A DNA stretch of 64,000 bases from Sinotaia quadrata. Lineage: Eukaryota > Mollusca > Gastropoda > Architaenioglossa > Viviparidae. Location: NCBI GenBank assembly GCA_028829895.1, contig CM054177.1, forward strand, positions 41,868,664 through 41,932,663. The letters are read 5' to 3'. Every line of letters starts with the position of its first letter. Positions within the stretch are counted from its first letter, which is position 1. Positions 22,191-63,785 of the stretch are shown piece after piece. The notes below the pieces were generated by a model, which ran no database searches, had not been told where the DNA came from, and worked only from the letters and a program-made list of their open reading frames with translations. The translations under genes were made by a program, and so were the position numbers.

Positions 22191-23515
22191 CATGGCCTTC
22201 ACATGGCTTAATGTGTGGTTTGGGGATAACACTTGCCATGGCATATCATTGTGATAACATGATAGATTGTATATTTTGGTGATCACACGATTTATAGGTC
22301 AACAACAGCAATAACACTATAAATTGTTTATAATTGTGATAAAAGGATAAATAGTTTAACATGGTGATAAGTTCACTTAGCCATGGCAGTAATAATATAT
22401 ATATATATATACTGTCTATTGTGGATGATTACATGAATGATTGTTTACCATGTCGACAACATAATAACATTTTATACAAATATTACAACACACTCATTCT
22501 TTCCTATGGCTATAACTGATAAATGAATATGTGGCATATATTTCCCTCAATTAGATAACAGCAATACAGCAAATATGTAATGTAATTATAACACGATATG
22601 TATATTAGACTATAACAGGATAAACTGTGTAGCATGATACAGCTACCGTATGTTTTAAATCAGGTCCTCTCGTTTTAACCGCATACATTTTATGTAGGTT
22701 AGATTAAAAATAAAATTAAAAAAAACAATGTGCTGGTGTTTTACGATAAATTCTATACCAAATTGATGATATGATAAATGCTTTACCCTGACCAAAATGA
22801 ACAATTTTAAATAATTAACAACTGTCAAACCCAACTGCAGTGTAATTCAAACATGTAAAATGTGGAACAACATACAAACGATTTGCCAAACAAGACGACT
22901 GCATTAACACCATAAAATTATTGTCACAGTGATAACAAGAGAAACTATTGCGATAATAATATGATTAACTGATTCCAACGACGATAGCACGATACACTGT
23001 ATGTCTTAGTGATAGCTCGATACACTGTATGTCTTAGTGATAGCACGATACACTGTATGTCTTAGTGATAGCTCGATGCACTGTGCACCATGAGGATGAT
23101 ACGATAATTTGTAAGTCACGGCGATACCACTTTGTAACAATACGACACGCTGCATTCCAGTGTGATAACTGAATCAAATGTACGCCATTGCGACAATACA
23201 ATAAACTATGTGCTTTAGGTATATGTCGTGATAAAATGATAAATTGTTTGCTATGGTGATACAACAATAAACTGTTTGCCATGGATATGATAGATAAGTC
23301 ATGGCAGAACGATGTATGCTATGCCTTGGTGAAAACGTCATAATCTCTGTATCAAGATTATAACACTATCATCTGTTTGTTATGGCAACGATATGATAAT
23401 CGATTCATTAGTGATGTCATAAACTATATGTCATGGTAACATCACTATAAACTTAATGTAACTGTGACTAAGCGATAAGTTGTATGCCATTGTGATAACC
23501 CGAAAGGCCAAGTGA
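22190..23515. repeat. Degenerate GATAA-rich repeat, about 1.3 kb
   Basis: Repeated words such as GTGATAACA, GATAAACTGTTTGCCATGG and CACGATACACTGTATG at roughly 27-40-bp spacing. A fresh core of four 27-bp units (GATAGCACGATACACTGTAT, GTCTTAGT) covers 22983-23090. Confidence 0.7.
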
Positions 23516-23573
23516 GTACGCATTCATATGAATATGACATTACAGATGTGCAGTCAGCCTATGATGAAACATA

Positions 23574-23752
23574 ATGTACAATCAACTGTCTTCTGGCTGA
23601 ATGTGAGGAATGGGATAACGTACAATCAACTGTCTTCTGGCTGAATGTGAGGAATGGGATAACGTACAACCAACTGTCTTCTGGCTGAATGTGAGGAATG
23701 GGATAACGTACAACCAACTGTCTTCTGGCTGAATGTAAGGAATGGGATAACG
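23574..23752. repeat. 44-bp minisatellite, four units
   Basis: Four units of GTACAATCAACTGTCTTCTG, GCTGAATGTGAGGAATGGGA, TAAC. Confidence 0.95.
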
Positions 23753-24895
23753 CGTCGAAATGGAAACACAATGAAGCTATCGTGGAACCATTTATCCAGC
23801 CATCATTCTCTTGCAAGGTGTTTTCTATTGCAAGCACGTCAGTCTATTCAGATGTCTGAATAGATACTGTCTATCAAGAATGCACGCCGCTTTCTGGTGA
23901 TAACACGAAGTATTCCTTCAGGTCATCACTCAACAGATCATTATTGAGCAATCCTCTTACTGTGTAAGAGATGAGTGGCTGGATTTTATTCGACGATTTA
24001 TACGAGCTAAGTAATTCTTTTACAAATCAATAAAGGAGGTCGTCTTCTAAAGTTAATTATGTTTTAGATGGTGGGGTGGTGGTGAGGGGAGGTGATTGTG
24101 GTCAGATGTGTTAACATGGTTAATGATCGTATCATTCTATGTCGTTAGATTCCTGCTTTGCTATCTATCATCATCACCCCACGAGTGCCTTCTCATATCA
24201 GTGAAGTCTTCTGTATTGTGCAGATGCCATTACCTAAGGTAATAACAGAGAACGTCTGACATTTTATACCGAGAATATTACAGATCACATCGAAAACGTA
24301 CAGATTGTTGGAATGTTTTACACTACAGTATTCACATTTTGTGCCCTTCCAGCTCCTAGTGAAGTTAAAGGCCATTCTGGACAGTCAACACACCCAGACA
24401 ATTGAATTAATTTTCTCTCACACGCAACATAATCATATCACCTCATTCAAGTAATTGTATTGTCCAAGACATGGTAGCAACATCATTTAACCAGATATTC
24501 TCACAAATTCTAAATGATCTAATCCTCAATCTAAATAGTGGTACAGTCCAAGATATCATTGAAACATCACTTAGCTAAGTATACTCTTAAAGTCTAATGA
24601 TCTCATCCCCTAATCGAAATATTTATATAGTCCAAGACACATGAGCAACATCAACCATTTGACTGACATCAGCTCTTAAGTAATTTCCATTGATAATCGA
24701 AGAACTCGAATGACTTTATCATTCACACACTAGAGACATTCTTCAACCACCCACCATGTCTACAGGTTATGCTTTCACACAATGTATAGTCACTTTAAAA
24801 ATAAAAATGAAATAAAACCTTGGACTGTAGAATTGGACTTGTGGTAGTGAAGATATTTTTGCTCATTCAAACCATCTTCTCTTCATACTCCAATC

Positions 24896-24896
<1 letters not shown>
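23753..24896. other. Non-coding
   Basis: No gene seen. Weak repeats with CATCACTTAGC and GTCCAAGACAT occur at 24450-24640. Confidence 0.5.
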
Positions 24897-24984
<88 letters not shown>

Positions 24985-25061
24985 ACACACACACACATAC
25001 ACACATACACACACACACACGCACACACACACACACATCTCAACACACATTTACACACAGA
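24897..25061. repeat. (CA)n microsatellite
   Basis: About 165 bp of CA with a few interruptions toward the end. Confidence 0.98.
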
Positions 25062-26039
25062 GAAATGATTGTGAATAAAATATCTCCAATATTTCTAGAA
25101 TATCACGCCCCCCTAAATAAAGCAATGTTAAACTCATTCAGTTTTTTCGAAGACCTTATACACACTATATAGCATTCAACTAAATTAATAATCGTCACCA
25201 AACTTTTAAAAGAAAACTGAGATCGCACGAGCGAACTTGAAGCAACTGTGGTTCGGATGAGATTACAAATTCGGAATTCTTACGTGCATTGGTCTGAAAG
25301 AAACAATAAATTTAATTTTAAGTTAGTGCACGTGCCTGCGTGTTCATGGAATTAAAAGCACAGTTCTTTCGATTAAAGATTTGTTTCTATCAGGCACAGA
25401 TTACGATAGAAGTCAGAAATATGGTCAAGGACATTTAAGCACGCAACTTCCGTCGCTGAAAGGATTGGTTAATTATTTCCTGTTGTCGAATTGTGAAAGA
25501 ACATGTTTTCAGGGTTCAAACAAAACATTTAGTGCGCAGACAGTGTAACAAGTTCTCAAGGTCACAAAACAAACCCGCTGTCATCACGGACGGTTTAGAT
25601 CTTATTCTAGTGAACGTCATTTACATTTCAAGCTAAGTAAGGTACTCAAGGTCATTCATATAAGGTCATTTATGTCAAACTGTTATAATTGTATTCTAAT
25701 GAATGAGCCTATTTATCCTAAAATTGTTTCATATTCACTCAAATAAGGTCAGTTATGTGTCAAACAGTTATAATTTTATCATTTCAAATGAAACCATTTA
25801 TGCCTAAAATTTTCAAGGTCACCCAAGAAAGGTCAGTTACGTCAAACAGTTAAAATTTTGACGTGGTGAGCAAAACCATCAATGTCTAAAATCAAGTTCC
25901 AGGAAGATGAATAAAGCTATTTATGCTACACACCCTAAACTACAAATCCAAGAACAGTTCAATCACAAATAAATTCATTCTCTAATAATGTTTTTCTATT
26001 ATCCATCTGTACAACCATTTCAGAAACTGACATCTGGCA
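25062..26039. other. Non-coding with decayed repeats
   Basis: No gene seen. Decayed 80-90-bp blocks with AAGGTCA-TTATGTCAAACTGT lie at 25600-25860. Confidence 0.5.
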
Positions 26040-26650
26040 TACTGTATCATGTGTGTGTAGGGAGTAAATTTACCTCTCCCTATTTCTAAACTTAATAATT
26101 ATATATTTGTTACCAATGTTAACGTGACCCGACCTTGGACACTGTTTATGATGATATTTTTGTAAATGTCAGAGTTGGAATAAACACCTCAGGTGGAGAA
26201 TATGCTAGAACCTGCTGATGCAATCAAACCAGTTCCAACTGGATGAATAGTTTTTCTGACTAATATTCTTACACTTGATCATAACAAATTCATCCAATGA
26301 TGATGGACCAAAAGTTATTTTGTTGAAGAAAGTCCTATACTCTAATCACTTTGATTTTGACATAGCTCGAGTCTGGTCATAAAGGTGATTGTTAGGCTAT
26401 AGTAAGTTAACTGACTGATGAAGAAAGAATAGACTTAGAAAATATTTCGTACATGTTTGCTATTGATCCACGATTTGAATTGGAGAGTGCTTTATGTAAT
26501 TAAACCATTATTTCTATGTTCATTAGCTTGACTACGTTGTACATTATATGTGTTAATTTTGTTTCAATCTACATTTCTTATGTGTGTATCAGACTAACGA
26601 AACTGTTGAGGGATTTTGTAAGTTGAGAATGTTTGTAAGAGAGAAAGGCG
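26040..26650 (+). repeat. Dispersed repeat family B, copy 1
   Basis: About 610 bp resemble the reverse complement of 57665-58295. Shared stretches include CCTATTTCTAAACTTAATAA, CCAATGTTAA-GTGACCCGA, CTCAGGTGGAGAAT, TCTAATCACTTT, GTTAACTGA and TGTATCAG...TGTAAGTTGAGA. The length and lack of ORFs suggest a DNA-transposon derivative or old non-coding element; ends are not fixed. Confidence 0.75.
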
Positions 26651-26734
26651 TTTAGACGTGAAATATGTCTGAAATTTAGCGCTGCCTTAATTTGACTTTT
26701 GCAGAAAGGAGTGTGCCTTTATTCTTTGATGATA

Positions 26735-27030
26735 TTGATCTGCGTCAGACTTAAGTGACTACTGTACTCTACCAGATCATGTTGGTGTGGCTTCCGACTT
26801 AAGTGACTACTGTACTCTACCAGATCATGTTGGTGTTGCTTCAGACTTAAGTGACTACTGTACTCTACCAGATCATGTTGGTGTTGCTTCAGACTTAAGT
26901 GACTACTGTACTCTACCAGATCATGTTGGTGTGGCTTCAGACTTAAGTGACTACTGTACTCTACCAGATCATGTTGGTGTGGCTTCAGACTTAATTGACT
27001 ATTGTACTCTACCAGATCATGTTGGTGTGT
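26735..27030. repeat. 48-bp minisatellite, six units
   Basis: Six units of GTGGCTTCAGACTTAAGTGA, CTACTGTACTCTACCAGATC, ATGTTGGT. The 48-bp length makes a plus-strand open frame of repeated 16-residue units; there is no sign that it is a gene. Confidence 0.95.
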
Positions 27031-27239
27031 GTATCCAATTTTTCGTCGAACGTATCAGTAACGTGTTGCTGTAAATTGATTCCCGTTAATTCCGTTTGAA
27101 AGCCAATATGGCAAAATTTGAGGCTTGAGTTTGGTCTCAATAATTCATGAAGTTTCTTGAACAGTCCTCATGGTGTGTTGAGTAGTGCACACAAAGATTC
27201 TAGAGCACTCTGTAATGATGTGCTTTGATAGCGCATGTG

Positions 27240-27425
27240 AAGTTCTGGACGATTCTCCACGGTGTGTTTTGTGAACCCATCGTGGACGTTTGACTTCGTG
27301 TTGTGGAAAAGAGAAAACGTTTACATCGCCTTCATATCCGCGAATGAGAGAGACGAGTGGTGTATTCTTGAAAATTATTAATAACATAATTTAAGATTCT
27401 CATCACTTGTAATTAGTTATGGGTG
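27240..27425 (-). repeat. Dispersed repeat family C, copy 1
   Basis: Reverse-complement relative of 32590-32760. Shared words include TGTTGTGG, CGTTTACA, GAGAGACGAGTGGTGT, TTATTAATAA and GATTCTCA-CACTTGTAATTAGTTATG. Confidence 0.75.
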
Positions 27426-28493
27426 ATTAAATATTTATAATAATCATAACTATTAAATCGTGTGGCTGGGTGTCACAGAGGTGTATAGGAACGAGGCATT
27501 TTGGGAATGAATTGCATGTTATCCAAAATATTTTCAGACTCAACGACCACGTAGCAGACATTAATGAAGACTACTAGAGCAATCACGTGATCTAAATAAT
27601 TACCATTGGTGATTAATACGTATTTTGTTTTATGTAAAGTAACAATCTTTAAACCTAATAAACCAAGCGATAAATAAACGTTTTACGTAAGTTAAATCTA
27701 TTTTTCACTACCTCTCTCAATTTCATTTTGTCTGTCACCCCTCGTATCGCTTCTTTGTTTATTGATCCCTCTATCATTCTATGTACCTGTATTATTTCTT
27801 AACTGTGAGCAGGTCTATGAGTACGTAACCAAACGTAACAAAAATTAAAACATTCAGCATGGGCTTGAGAGTGTCTAAGCACAATTCAACACTCGTCCAC
27901 TGACCCACAAAACAATAACACTGTGAGATATGTTACTAAAAGAAGTGAAATGAAAGCATGTTACATATTAATCATGACAACATGTGCAAATAAAAAGCAT
28001 TAACAACAGTCTGAATGTGAGCTAAAGAGTGGTAAGTTCCGATGGATCGCGTGAGATCAGTTTGTATTTTTCGAAAATATCAGTTCAATAACTAGATAAC
28101 GTATACTGAGTAAAAATACTCCAATAATATTATTGTTCAAAAAACAATATTGCACATTTGCAATGTCAGAGGTATATCTGCTGGTGGCAGTGTTAAACAA
28201 AACAAACTTATGAAAGCACATTTAACGATTTTGAGCATTAAAATTATCTGCTTAAAATATTTTGAGGATGTTCGCACGAGAGATAAGTAAAGAATGCAGG
28301 AAAGTGTATTTACGGAGAAATAATTCCAGACATGAATCACTTTACACAGAAACTTAACAACCTGTCTAAATAGACATTTTGTATTGGGCTTATGGAGGGT
28401 TGGTATTCAGCATGGCCACACACCACTCCACCCCTACCCATCCACCCCCCTGGCACGGAAAACGCACGAAAGGGCACAGAAATGTAATATCAG
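27426..28493. other. Non-coding, downstream of the Trk 3' end
   Basis: No gene or strong repeat seen between dispersed repeat C and the Trk poly(A) candidate. Confidence 0.5.
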
Positions 28494-28499
28494 TTTATT
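28494..28499 (-). terminator. Candidate poly(A) signal of Trk
   Basis: AATAAA in minus-strand sense, about 375 nt past the Trk stop codon and downstream of the tail repeats. It is the first good candidate for 3'-end formation that I noticed; no transcript evidence is available. Confidence 0.4.
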
Positions 28500-28629
28500 G
28501 CAGGAAATACATCCGAATCTGTTCTACAATCCGACGAGTGAAGAGAATACTTTTTTTAAATATAAACTATCCCTACTATCTATTCGTTTGCTTGAAGTGT
28601 CGTTAAGCTGTCTTTTGACAAACTCTTTC

Positions 28630-28860
28630 AAGTCGTCACGCATTCAAGCAATGACATCCATGTCTCTGGGTTGGGCCAAGCAAACAGATTCGTCACGTAT
28701 TTAAGCAATGAAGTCCAGACATCTTGGTTGAGCCAGTTCAAAGAGAGCCGTGACGTATTTAAAGAATGGTGCCCAGGTCTGTGAGTTGAGCCAGACAAAG
28801 AGAGCCGTGACGTATTTAAAGAATGGTGCCCAGGTCTGTGGGTTGAGCCAGACAAAGAGA
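28630..28860 (-). repeat. 3' UTR tandem copies of the Trk tail-coding sequence
   Basis: Four degenerate copies of the 58-bp segment that encodes LCLAQPTYLDIIA-stop follow the real tail (unit 28861-28918) head to tail. Read in the matching frame they give LCLAQPTDLGTIL, LCLAQLTDLGTIL, LAQPRCLDFIA (one base inserted before it) and VCLAQPRDMDVIA, each ending in a stop. The docking tyrosine codon is replaced in all four (Asp, Asp, Cys, Asp). Because 58 is not a multiple of three and each unit has a stop, they are presumably untranslated. Confidence 0.88.
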
Positions 28861-28872
28861 GCTGTTGCGTAT

Positions 28873-58505
<29,633 letters not shown>

Positions 58506-58520
<15 letters not shown>

Positions 58521-58645
58521 CTGCAACACAATCATGGTTACATCGAAATTAAATAAAACGGATATGTATATTTTCATTACTTAAAGTCCTGTAACACAAA
58601 CATGGTTACATCGAAAGTAAATAAAACGGATGTGTATGTTCACAT
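58506..58645 (-). repeat. Duplicated acceptor region of the first LRR exon
   Basis: A roughly 66-bp segment starting at the exon border (TTACAGTCCTGCAACACA on the plus strand) is repeated twice more outward. The outermost copy (58632-58645) again reads, in transcript sense, gttgcag-GACT-gtaagt. The middle copy has lost the acceptor AG (tacag changed to taaag side). Confidence 0.75.
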
Positions 58646-59518
58646 TACTTACAGTCCTGCAACTTCTTTTCCTCTTTTGATAACTCTCTCTCCCTCTATC
58701 TCTCCCCTCTCTCTCTCTCTCATGTAATAAATACATAATCTTAATCTATTAGCATTTAAGAGCACAAAGATTACCAATATTATACAGGTGTGCAAGAAAA
58801 TAAATACAAATAAATTTCTTGTCAAACGTTTCAAATGCCACTGGCAAGAGTTCCTTTGTCAGCATTAATAAACAAATTGATTGTTAAACTTTTCAATCCC
58901 ATTATTAGGTATCTTCGTACTTCAGAACGGATAAAAGTTTTCGAGAGTTACGCCCCTTTAGGAAGGTCTATTAAGGTAAAATTCCATTAGTATCTTCCGC
59001 CGCCATCAACACCGCCTTCCCCAAAGTCAGTAGATGTAAACATTGAACATATATCGCGATTAATGGTGGTGCGCGAGTATTTAATATTATTTAATATTAG
59101 CAAATAAAATATAAGGTGTGATGTGGAACTCTTTCTTTTAGCACACATATATATATTATAGGAAACAGGTACACGAATGATGTGTGTGAGGGTTTATGTG
59201 TCATATGATTCATGATCATTTCCCTAAAATAGAAAATAACTCGAAATACTCCTAAATTAAGCGCATTAACATTTACTGCTCACACGAGACGGAAACAGCT
59301 ACTTTTTGTCTCTTTGTCAACCTGATTACTTATGTACAATGGAATGTGTGTGTCAAACTTTCAATACCGATAAACTGGCATAATAGTCTTTGAAATGAAG
59401 AAAGTAAATAGGCAACAATCATCAAAAGAAAAAATCTATTTGCAATTATTTTGCTATTTTTAAAATGGTAGCTTCGCGAAAATGGTACCAGTAAATATGT
59501 GCCCAGGATAATTCTATC
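58646..59518. other. Upstream of first seen Trk exon
   Basis: No exon recognised. An open frame at 58649-58834 (minus) starts MKRLTRNLFVFIFLHTCIIL, which looks signal-like. However, it runs into the duplicated acceptor and has no LRR N-cap cysteines, so it is not called. Confidence 0.45.

Positions 59519-59616
<98 letters not shown>
59519..59616. repeat. (CT)n then (CTAT)n
   Basis: Compound microsatellite adjoining the non-LTR element tail fragment. Confidence 0.98.
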
Positions 59617-59617
<1 letters not shown>

Positions 59618-59631
59618 CCTTAATCTTGCCG

Positions 59632-59803
59632 ACCGTTGGGGCACCACGGATGACCTGACAACCAGCATCGTCCATTCCACTCTGTTCTCTGATAATCTTA
59701 CTGTATCACTCAGCTTCAGTCTTGTCTACTCTGAGATGCTATTCTCCCATCTTTTCTTCTGTCTTCCTCTCCTTCGCCCTCTTGCACAGTACCTTGCATG
59801 ATT
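59632..59803 (-). pseudogene. Non-LTR retrotransposon ORF tail fragment
   Basis: In minus sense it reads ARGRRRGRQKKRWENSISE, a stop, then TRLKLSDTVRLSENRVEW and RSSVVPQRS. This is the well-known basic C-terminal tail of many invertebrate non-LTR elements (GKRRRGRQKKRWEDNIKEWTGL...RSSVVPQR). It has one in-frame stop and no upstream polymerase. A (CTAT)n tract adjoins its end. Confidence 0.75.
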
Positions 59804-61209
59804 GCAAATTACTTCAGCAAAATCATACTACTTTTTAAATGTTTCTGTTTTAGTTGTACTATTTGTTTTGTCCACCAGGAGTTTTCCAGAAGCCGAGTTC
59901 TTTACGTACTGAACGCAATGTGTGTGCCCTTTGTGTAAGAGGACATTCCAGCCTTCCTACAAAGTGACCAAGACACTAACTGAATCAAAGATCCATTAAC
60001 GGAACACCTGCTCCACAGTTTGGTTCACTTATGCACGTGGTGACCTTCGATTACCCTTACTTAAAAGCTGAACTGAAAGCTAAATCAGTATTTTGTTGTG
60101 TTTTTTTTCCTTCCTGTTTAAATTCCTTTGTTAAAGCTGATTAAATGGTTTTAAAACAGAACAACCGCTGACTTAATCTTGAGATAAAATCTGTGTGTTT
60201 ATTTTGTGTTCTTGTAGGACAGATCTAATGATGTCCTATGGTAAAATAAGATCTCTACATAATTTTAGTGTTCTAAAAGCATGCCAGCAGCATTAAACTT
60301 GAGATAAAAATCTCTATATTTATTTGTTATGATCAGGTAAGATAGACTTTTTAATGAGAATAAAGTTCTGTGTACGATTTAATTTCTACTTATATTTTAT
60401 GCTCAAAATAAGATTTCTTCATAAATATTTGTTCTAAGGCGACGAATGCAATATTAGTCTAGCAACTTGAGGTGAGACAATATCTTCACTAATATGTTTA
60501 AATAAAATATATAGCACGTTAGAAAATAGTCTTAAGTTATGATCTAATATGTTTTGTGACCAAGCAAGTTTGAGATTTTCAATCCTTACCTCTTGATCTT
60601 CATATATTTTGTGTTCTAGTAAGACATATAAACAGTATTATCAGGCGTTTTATGTCAGAAAAGATTTTTTACATATTTTCTATTTTCAAGAAATTCCAAA
60701 AGCCAACAGCAATGATAGTCTCATAACTTGAGGCAAGCACAATCTCTAACTGTTTTGTTTTCAAGAAATGTAAAGGACCTACACAATTCTAGTCTCACTA
60801 TCACAAACGGCTTATGTAGCCCACACCCACCCTCCTCTAACACAGCATCATAATAAATAAAAAATAAATTGTAAGTTGTCTAAGATTTTACAATTGATTT
60901 AAAGCAATTTTGCACTACTAAATTTGAAAATGACAGGTCAGGTTTTTTTATCTAATTCGATTTTTTTAAAATCCTATCTTATAGCTAAATCCATTACATT
61001 TTAGTAACATTATTAGGCAATTTTTGTTAATATTTCTCTTCCAAAAAAGGTTTTTAAATTTAAAAAAATTAATTTAAATTTTAAAAAATCGTTTTCTAAC
61101 ACAATTCATTTATTAAATGTTACAAACGTTGATTAGTGTACATTGAATAGGAGACTTTGATAATGGTAAGTACATATAAATTCAATATTAAGTCATCATT
61201 GTTCAAAAT
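59804..61209. other. Non-coding, probably Trk 5' intron
   Basis: No gene recognised. Loosely repeated blocks with CTTGAGATAAAATCT and TTTATTTGTGTTCT occur at 60170-60780. A short piece of dispersed repeat A is at 60815-60850. Confidence 0.5.
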
Positions 61210-61985
61210 TCAGGACATGAACTTCCGTCTCTTCGAACTTTTAGAATGCTCAGCAGTAGGAATGTCTCTCTTTAGAGTCCAACAGTAATCAGCCATCATG
61301 ACTGCATCCCAGTGTCCCTGATTCCTGGTTTCAATCTCTTTCATATCCTGATGAAATCTCTCCCCTTGCTCGTCGCTCATTGATCCCAGATTTTCAGGAA
61401 ACCGATCCATATGTGAGAATAAGTAATGCATTTTGATGCTCATGTTGCATCTAAGGTTTCTGTAAAGCAGTCAGCATATTGGCAACTTCCTGGCTTATTG
61501 TTGCCAAGAAAGTTTTTTCCCGACCAGAACAAAAGCCTTCAATGCTTCCAGTTCCACTTCATTCATTGAGTTTCCAAACTCTGGATCTCTGATTAGCTTA
61601 CGGAGTTGTGGACCATCAAAAATGCCAGCTTTCAATTTCTCAATGGTCAACCCTGGAAAAGCATGGCACAAGTAAGCGAAACAGCCACAATCCTTGTCCA
61701 GAGCTTTGGTGAATTGTTTGATTAAGCTAAGCTTAATGTGCAGCGGTGGGAAAAGTATCTTGTCTCTGTCCACCAGAGTGCGCTGTTTATGAGGTTCTTT
61801 GCTTTGCAAGGTACCAATTCCTCCCGTACAGGCCAGTCCTGCTTCGTGTAATGCTGTGCATTTTCCCTACTATCCCACATGCACAGAAAGCACGGGTACT
61901 TGGTGAATCCAGACTGTTGTCCCAACAAAATGTTTACCAGGACAACGATTCTAGCATAGCTATACTGTTGAACGAATGTGTCACT
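61210..61985 (-). pseudogene. Broken copy of an uncharacterised multi-copy protein family
   Basis: Three overlapping or adjacent open pieces in minus sense join into one protein. The first gives LLGQQSGFTKYPCFLCMWDS, the second PPLHIKLSLIKQFTKALDKD and KLKAGIFDGPQLRKLI, the third CNMSIKMHYLFSHMDRFPEN, LGSMSDEQGERFHQD and MMADYCWTLKRD. I recognise this set from a highly multiplied family of uncharacterised invertebrate proteins, probably carried by a mobile element. Frame changes occur near 61800 and 61445-61490, so the copy is dead. It lacks the N-terminal half. Confidence 0.75.
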
Positions 61986-62273
61986 TTTGAGTCAATTGAG
62001 CAAAACCAAAAGTTTGAATGTTTATATTACTGAATTAAATGTGTCTGCCTGTTTATGAATGTAAAGTTTATTGTTTATTGTAAAGTTTTTACACAAATTA
62101 CATGAGGTAATTCAATAGATCAGCACTGAATATTAAAAATGGGTTTTCTCTATAAATATTTATTACTAATATCTCCATAAATTAAGGACAAAAGTTACAT
62201 GTATTTTTAAATCGTTAGAGATAAATATGAAAAAAATATGTTTTTAATCATTTAAAATTGTACACGCATGCAC

Positions 62274-62323
<50 letters not shown>

Positions 62324-63359
62324 TTGTCCCTATGCTCGTAAAAGGGCTGTCAAAATAAGATATTTCTTCACCTGCTTGTTTGGAACTTTTGTTTAGATTT
62401 AAACTTGTATGGTTTGGGTAACGTTTTCTTTCTCAGAAGCAGACATTTCCTCTCGACTGGAGCTTTAATGATTCAAAGGTTTGAAGGTCATTAACGAACA
62501 AATGACAAAAGACGATGCTGAATGCTGAATGTAAACAATGCAATGACCTCAGTAAGTCATTTCCAGTTTAGAAAGATTCCACGATTCATATTGGTCGCAG
62601 TATAAAACACGGAATCAACTACACGTAGAGATTATTGTCAACTTAAGTTTGGTCACGTGATCCAAAACACGTAGTGGAAGACCTGGCGCTTATTTGTAAT
62701 CGTGCTCTCTTCTTCAGATGAAGGTGACCTCCCTTTCTCTCTTCACTAACAGTGGGGAACAACTCCATCCTAAACACGTTGAGGCGGGGAAAGTCGCTAA
62801 TTTGTAACCTCGCATTCAACCTTGTTTTCACGTCTCATTCATCCTAGTCACATTAAAGGTGGCCTCCCTTTTTTTCACCTCTCGCCTAACAAAGTAGGAT
62901 ACAGTGATTTGAATCTAAAACACATTGTGGACAAAAATGTCACTCTTTTGCAACTTGCTCTCTGCATTGCATTGACTTTCATTGAACATTGGAAGAGGGG
63001 AAACTTAAGGAGGGGGGGGGTAGGGCTAACGAAGAAAAGTAATTGTATTTTGCCAAGACCCTATTCCTTGCTGATAGACGAATTTTCGTTAGTTCATTGA
63101 GAATATCGAGTTCGCTACAGACTTCGAAACAAATATATCAAACCTTTAATTAAATTGGCATGGAGCTCATCTGTTGCCAAACCTGATTACGTCGAGACGC
63201 GTATTGTGCTTGCTGGTACTGATCGAACAAAGAGATGTGGGCAGTGATATGGAGGGGGTGGGGGAGAGAAAAAATGTGCTGAAGAAGATTTCGTCATCAT
63301 GAAATAGTTTGGCGTTGATGTGAGAGGACTGCTGTTTATGAAAATAAAAATATTTCAGC
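61986..63359. other. Non-coding, probably Trk 5' region
   Basis: No exon recognised. (GT)n lies at 62279-62320. A degenerate roughly 115-bp duplication with GGTGACCTCCCTTT and GGTGGCCTCCCTTT lies at 62650-62890. Confidence 0.5.
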
Positions 63360-63785
63360 TCCTCTCTGTATATATACTTATAGTAACTGTTGTTGTTCCT
63401 CTCTGTATATAACTTACAGTTATGTTAACTGTTGTTGTTCCTCTCTGTATATAACTTACAGTTATGTTAACTGTTGTTGTTCCTCTCTGTATATAACTTA
63501 CAGTTATGTTAACTGTTGTTGTTCCTCTCTGTATATAACTTACAGTTATGTTAACTGTTGTTGTTCCTCTCTGTATATAACTTACAGTTATGTTAACTGT
63601 TGTTGTTCCTCTCTGTATATAAACTTACAGTTATGTTAACTGTTGTTGTTCCTCTCTGTATATAAACTTACAGTTATGTTAACTGTTGTTGTTCCTCTCT
63701 GTATATAAACTTACAGTTATGTTAACTGTTGTTGTTCCTCTCTGTATATATACTTACAGTTATGTTAACTGTTGTTGTTTATGTT
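63360..63785. repeat. 42-bp minisatellite, about ten units
   Basis: Units of CCTCTCTGTATATAACTTAC, AGTTATGTTAACTGTTGTTG, TT, nearly identical. In transcript sense of Trk each unit reads ...AACAG...TAACT-GTAAGTTATA, a donor-like word. The palindrome GTTAAC is present in every unit. Confidence 0.95.

Noticed and set aside
17859..23752. CRISPR-like arrays
   Set aside because: Units are contiguous with no unique spacers of constant length; the genome is clearly eukaryotic.
26787..27074. 95-codon ORF of 16-residue repeats
   Set aside because: Created by a 48-bp minisatellite whose unit is a multiple of three; no start context, splice sites or family similarity.
58649..58834. Signal-peptide-like ORF as the Trk start
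   Set aside because: It has a hydrophobic start, but no LRR N-cap cysteines and no workable junction to the first LRR exon.
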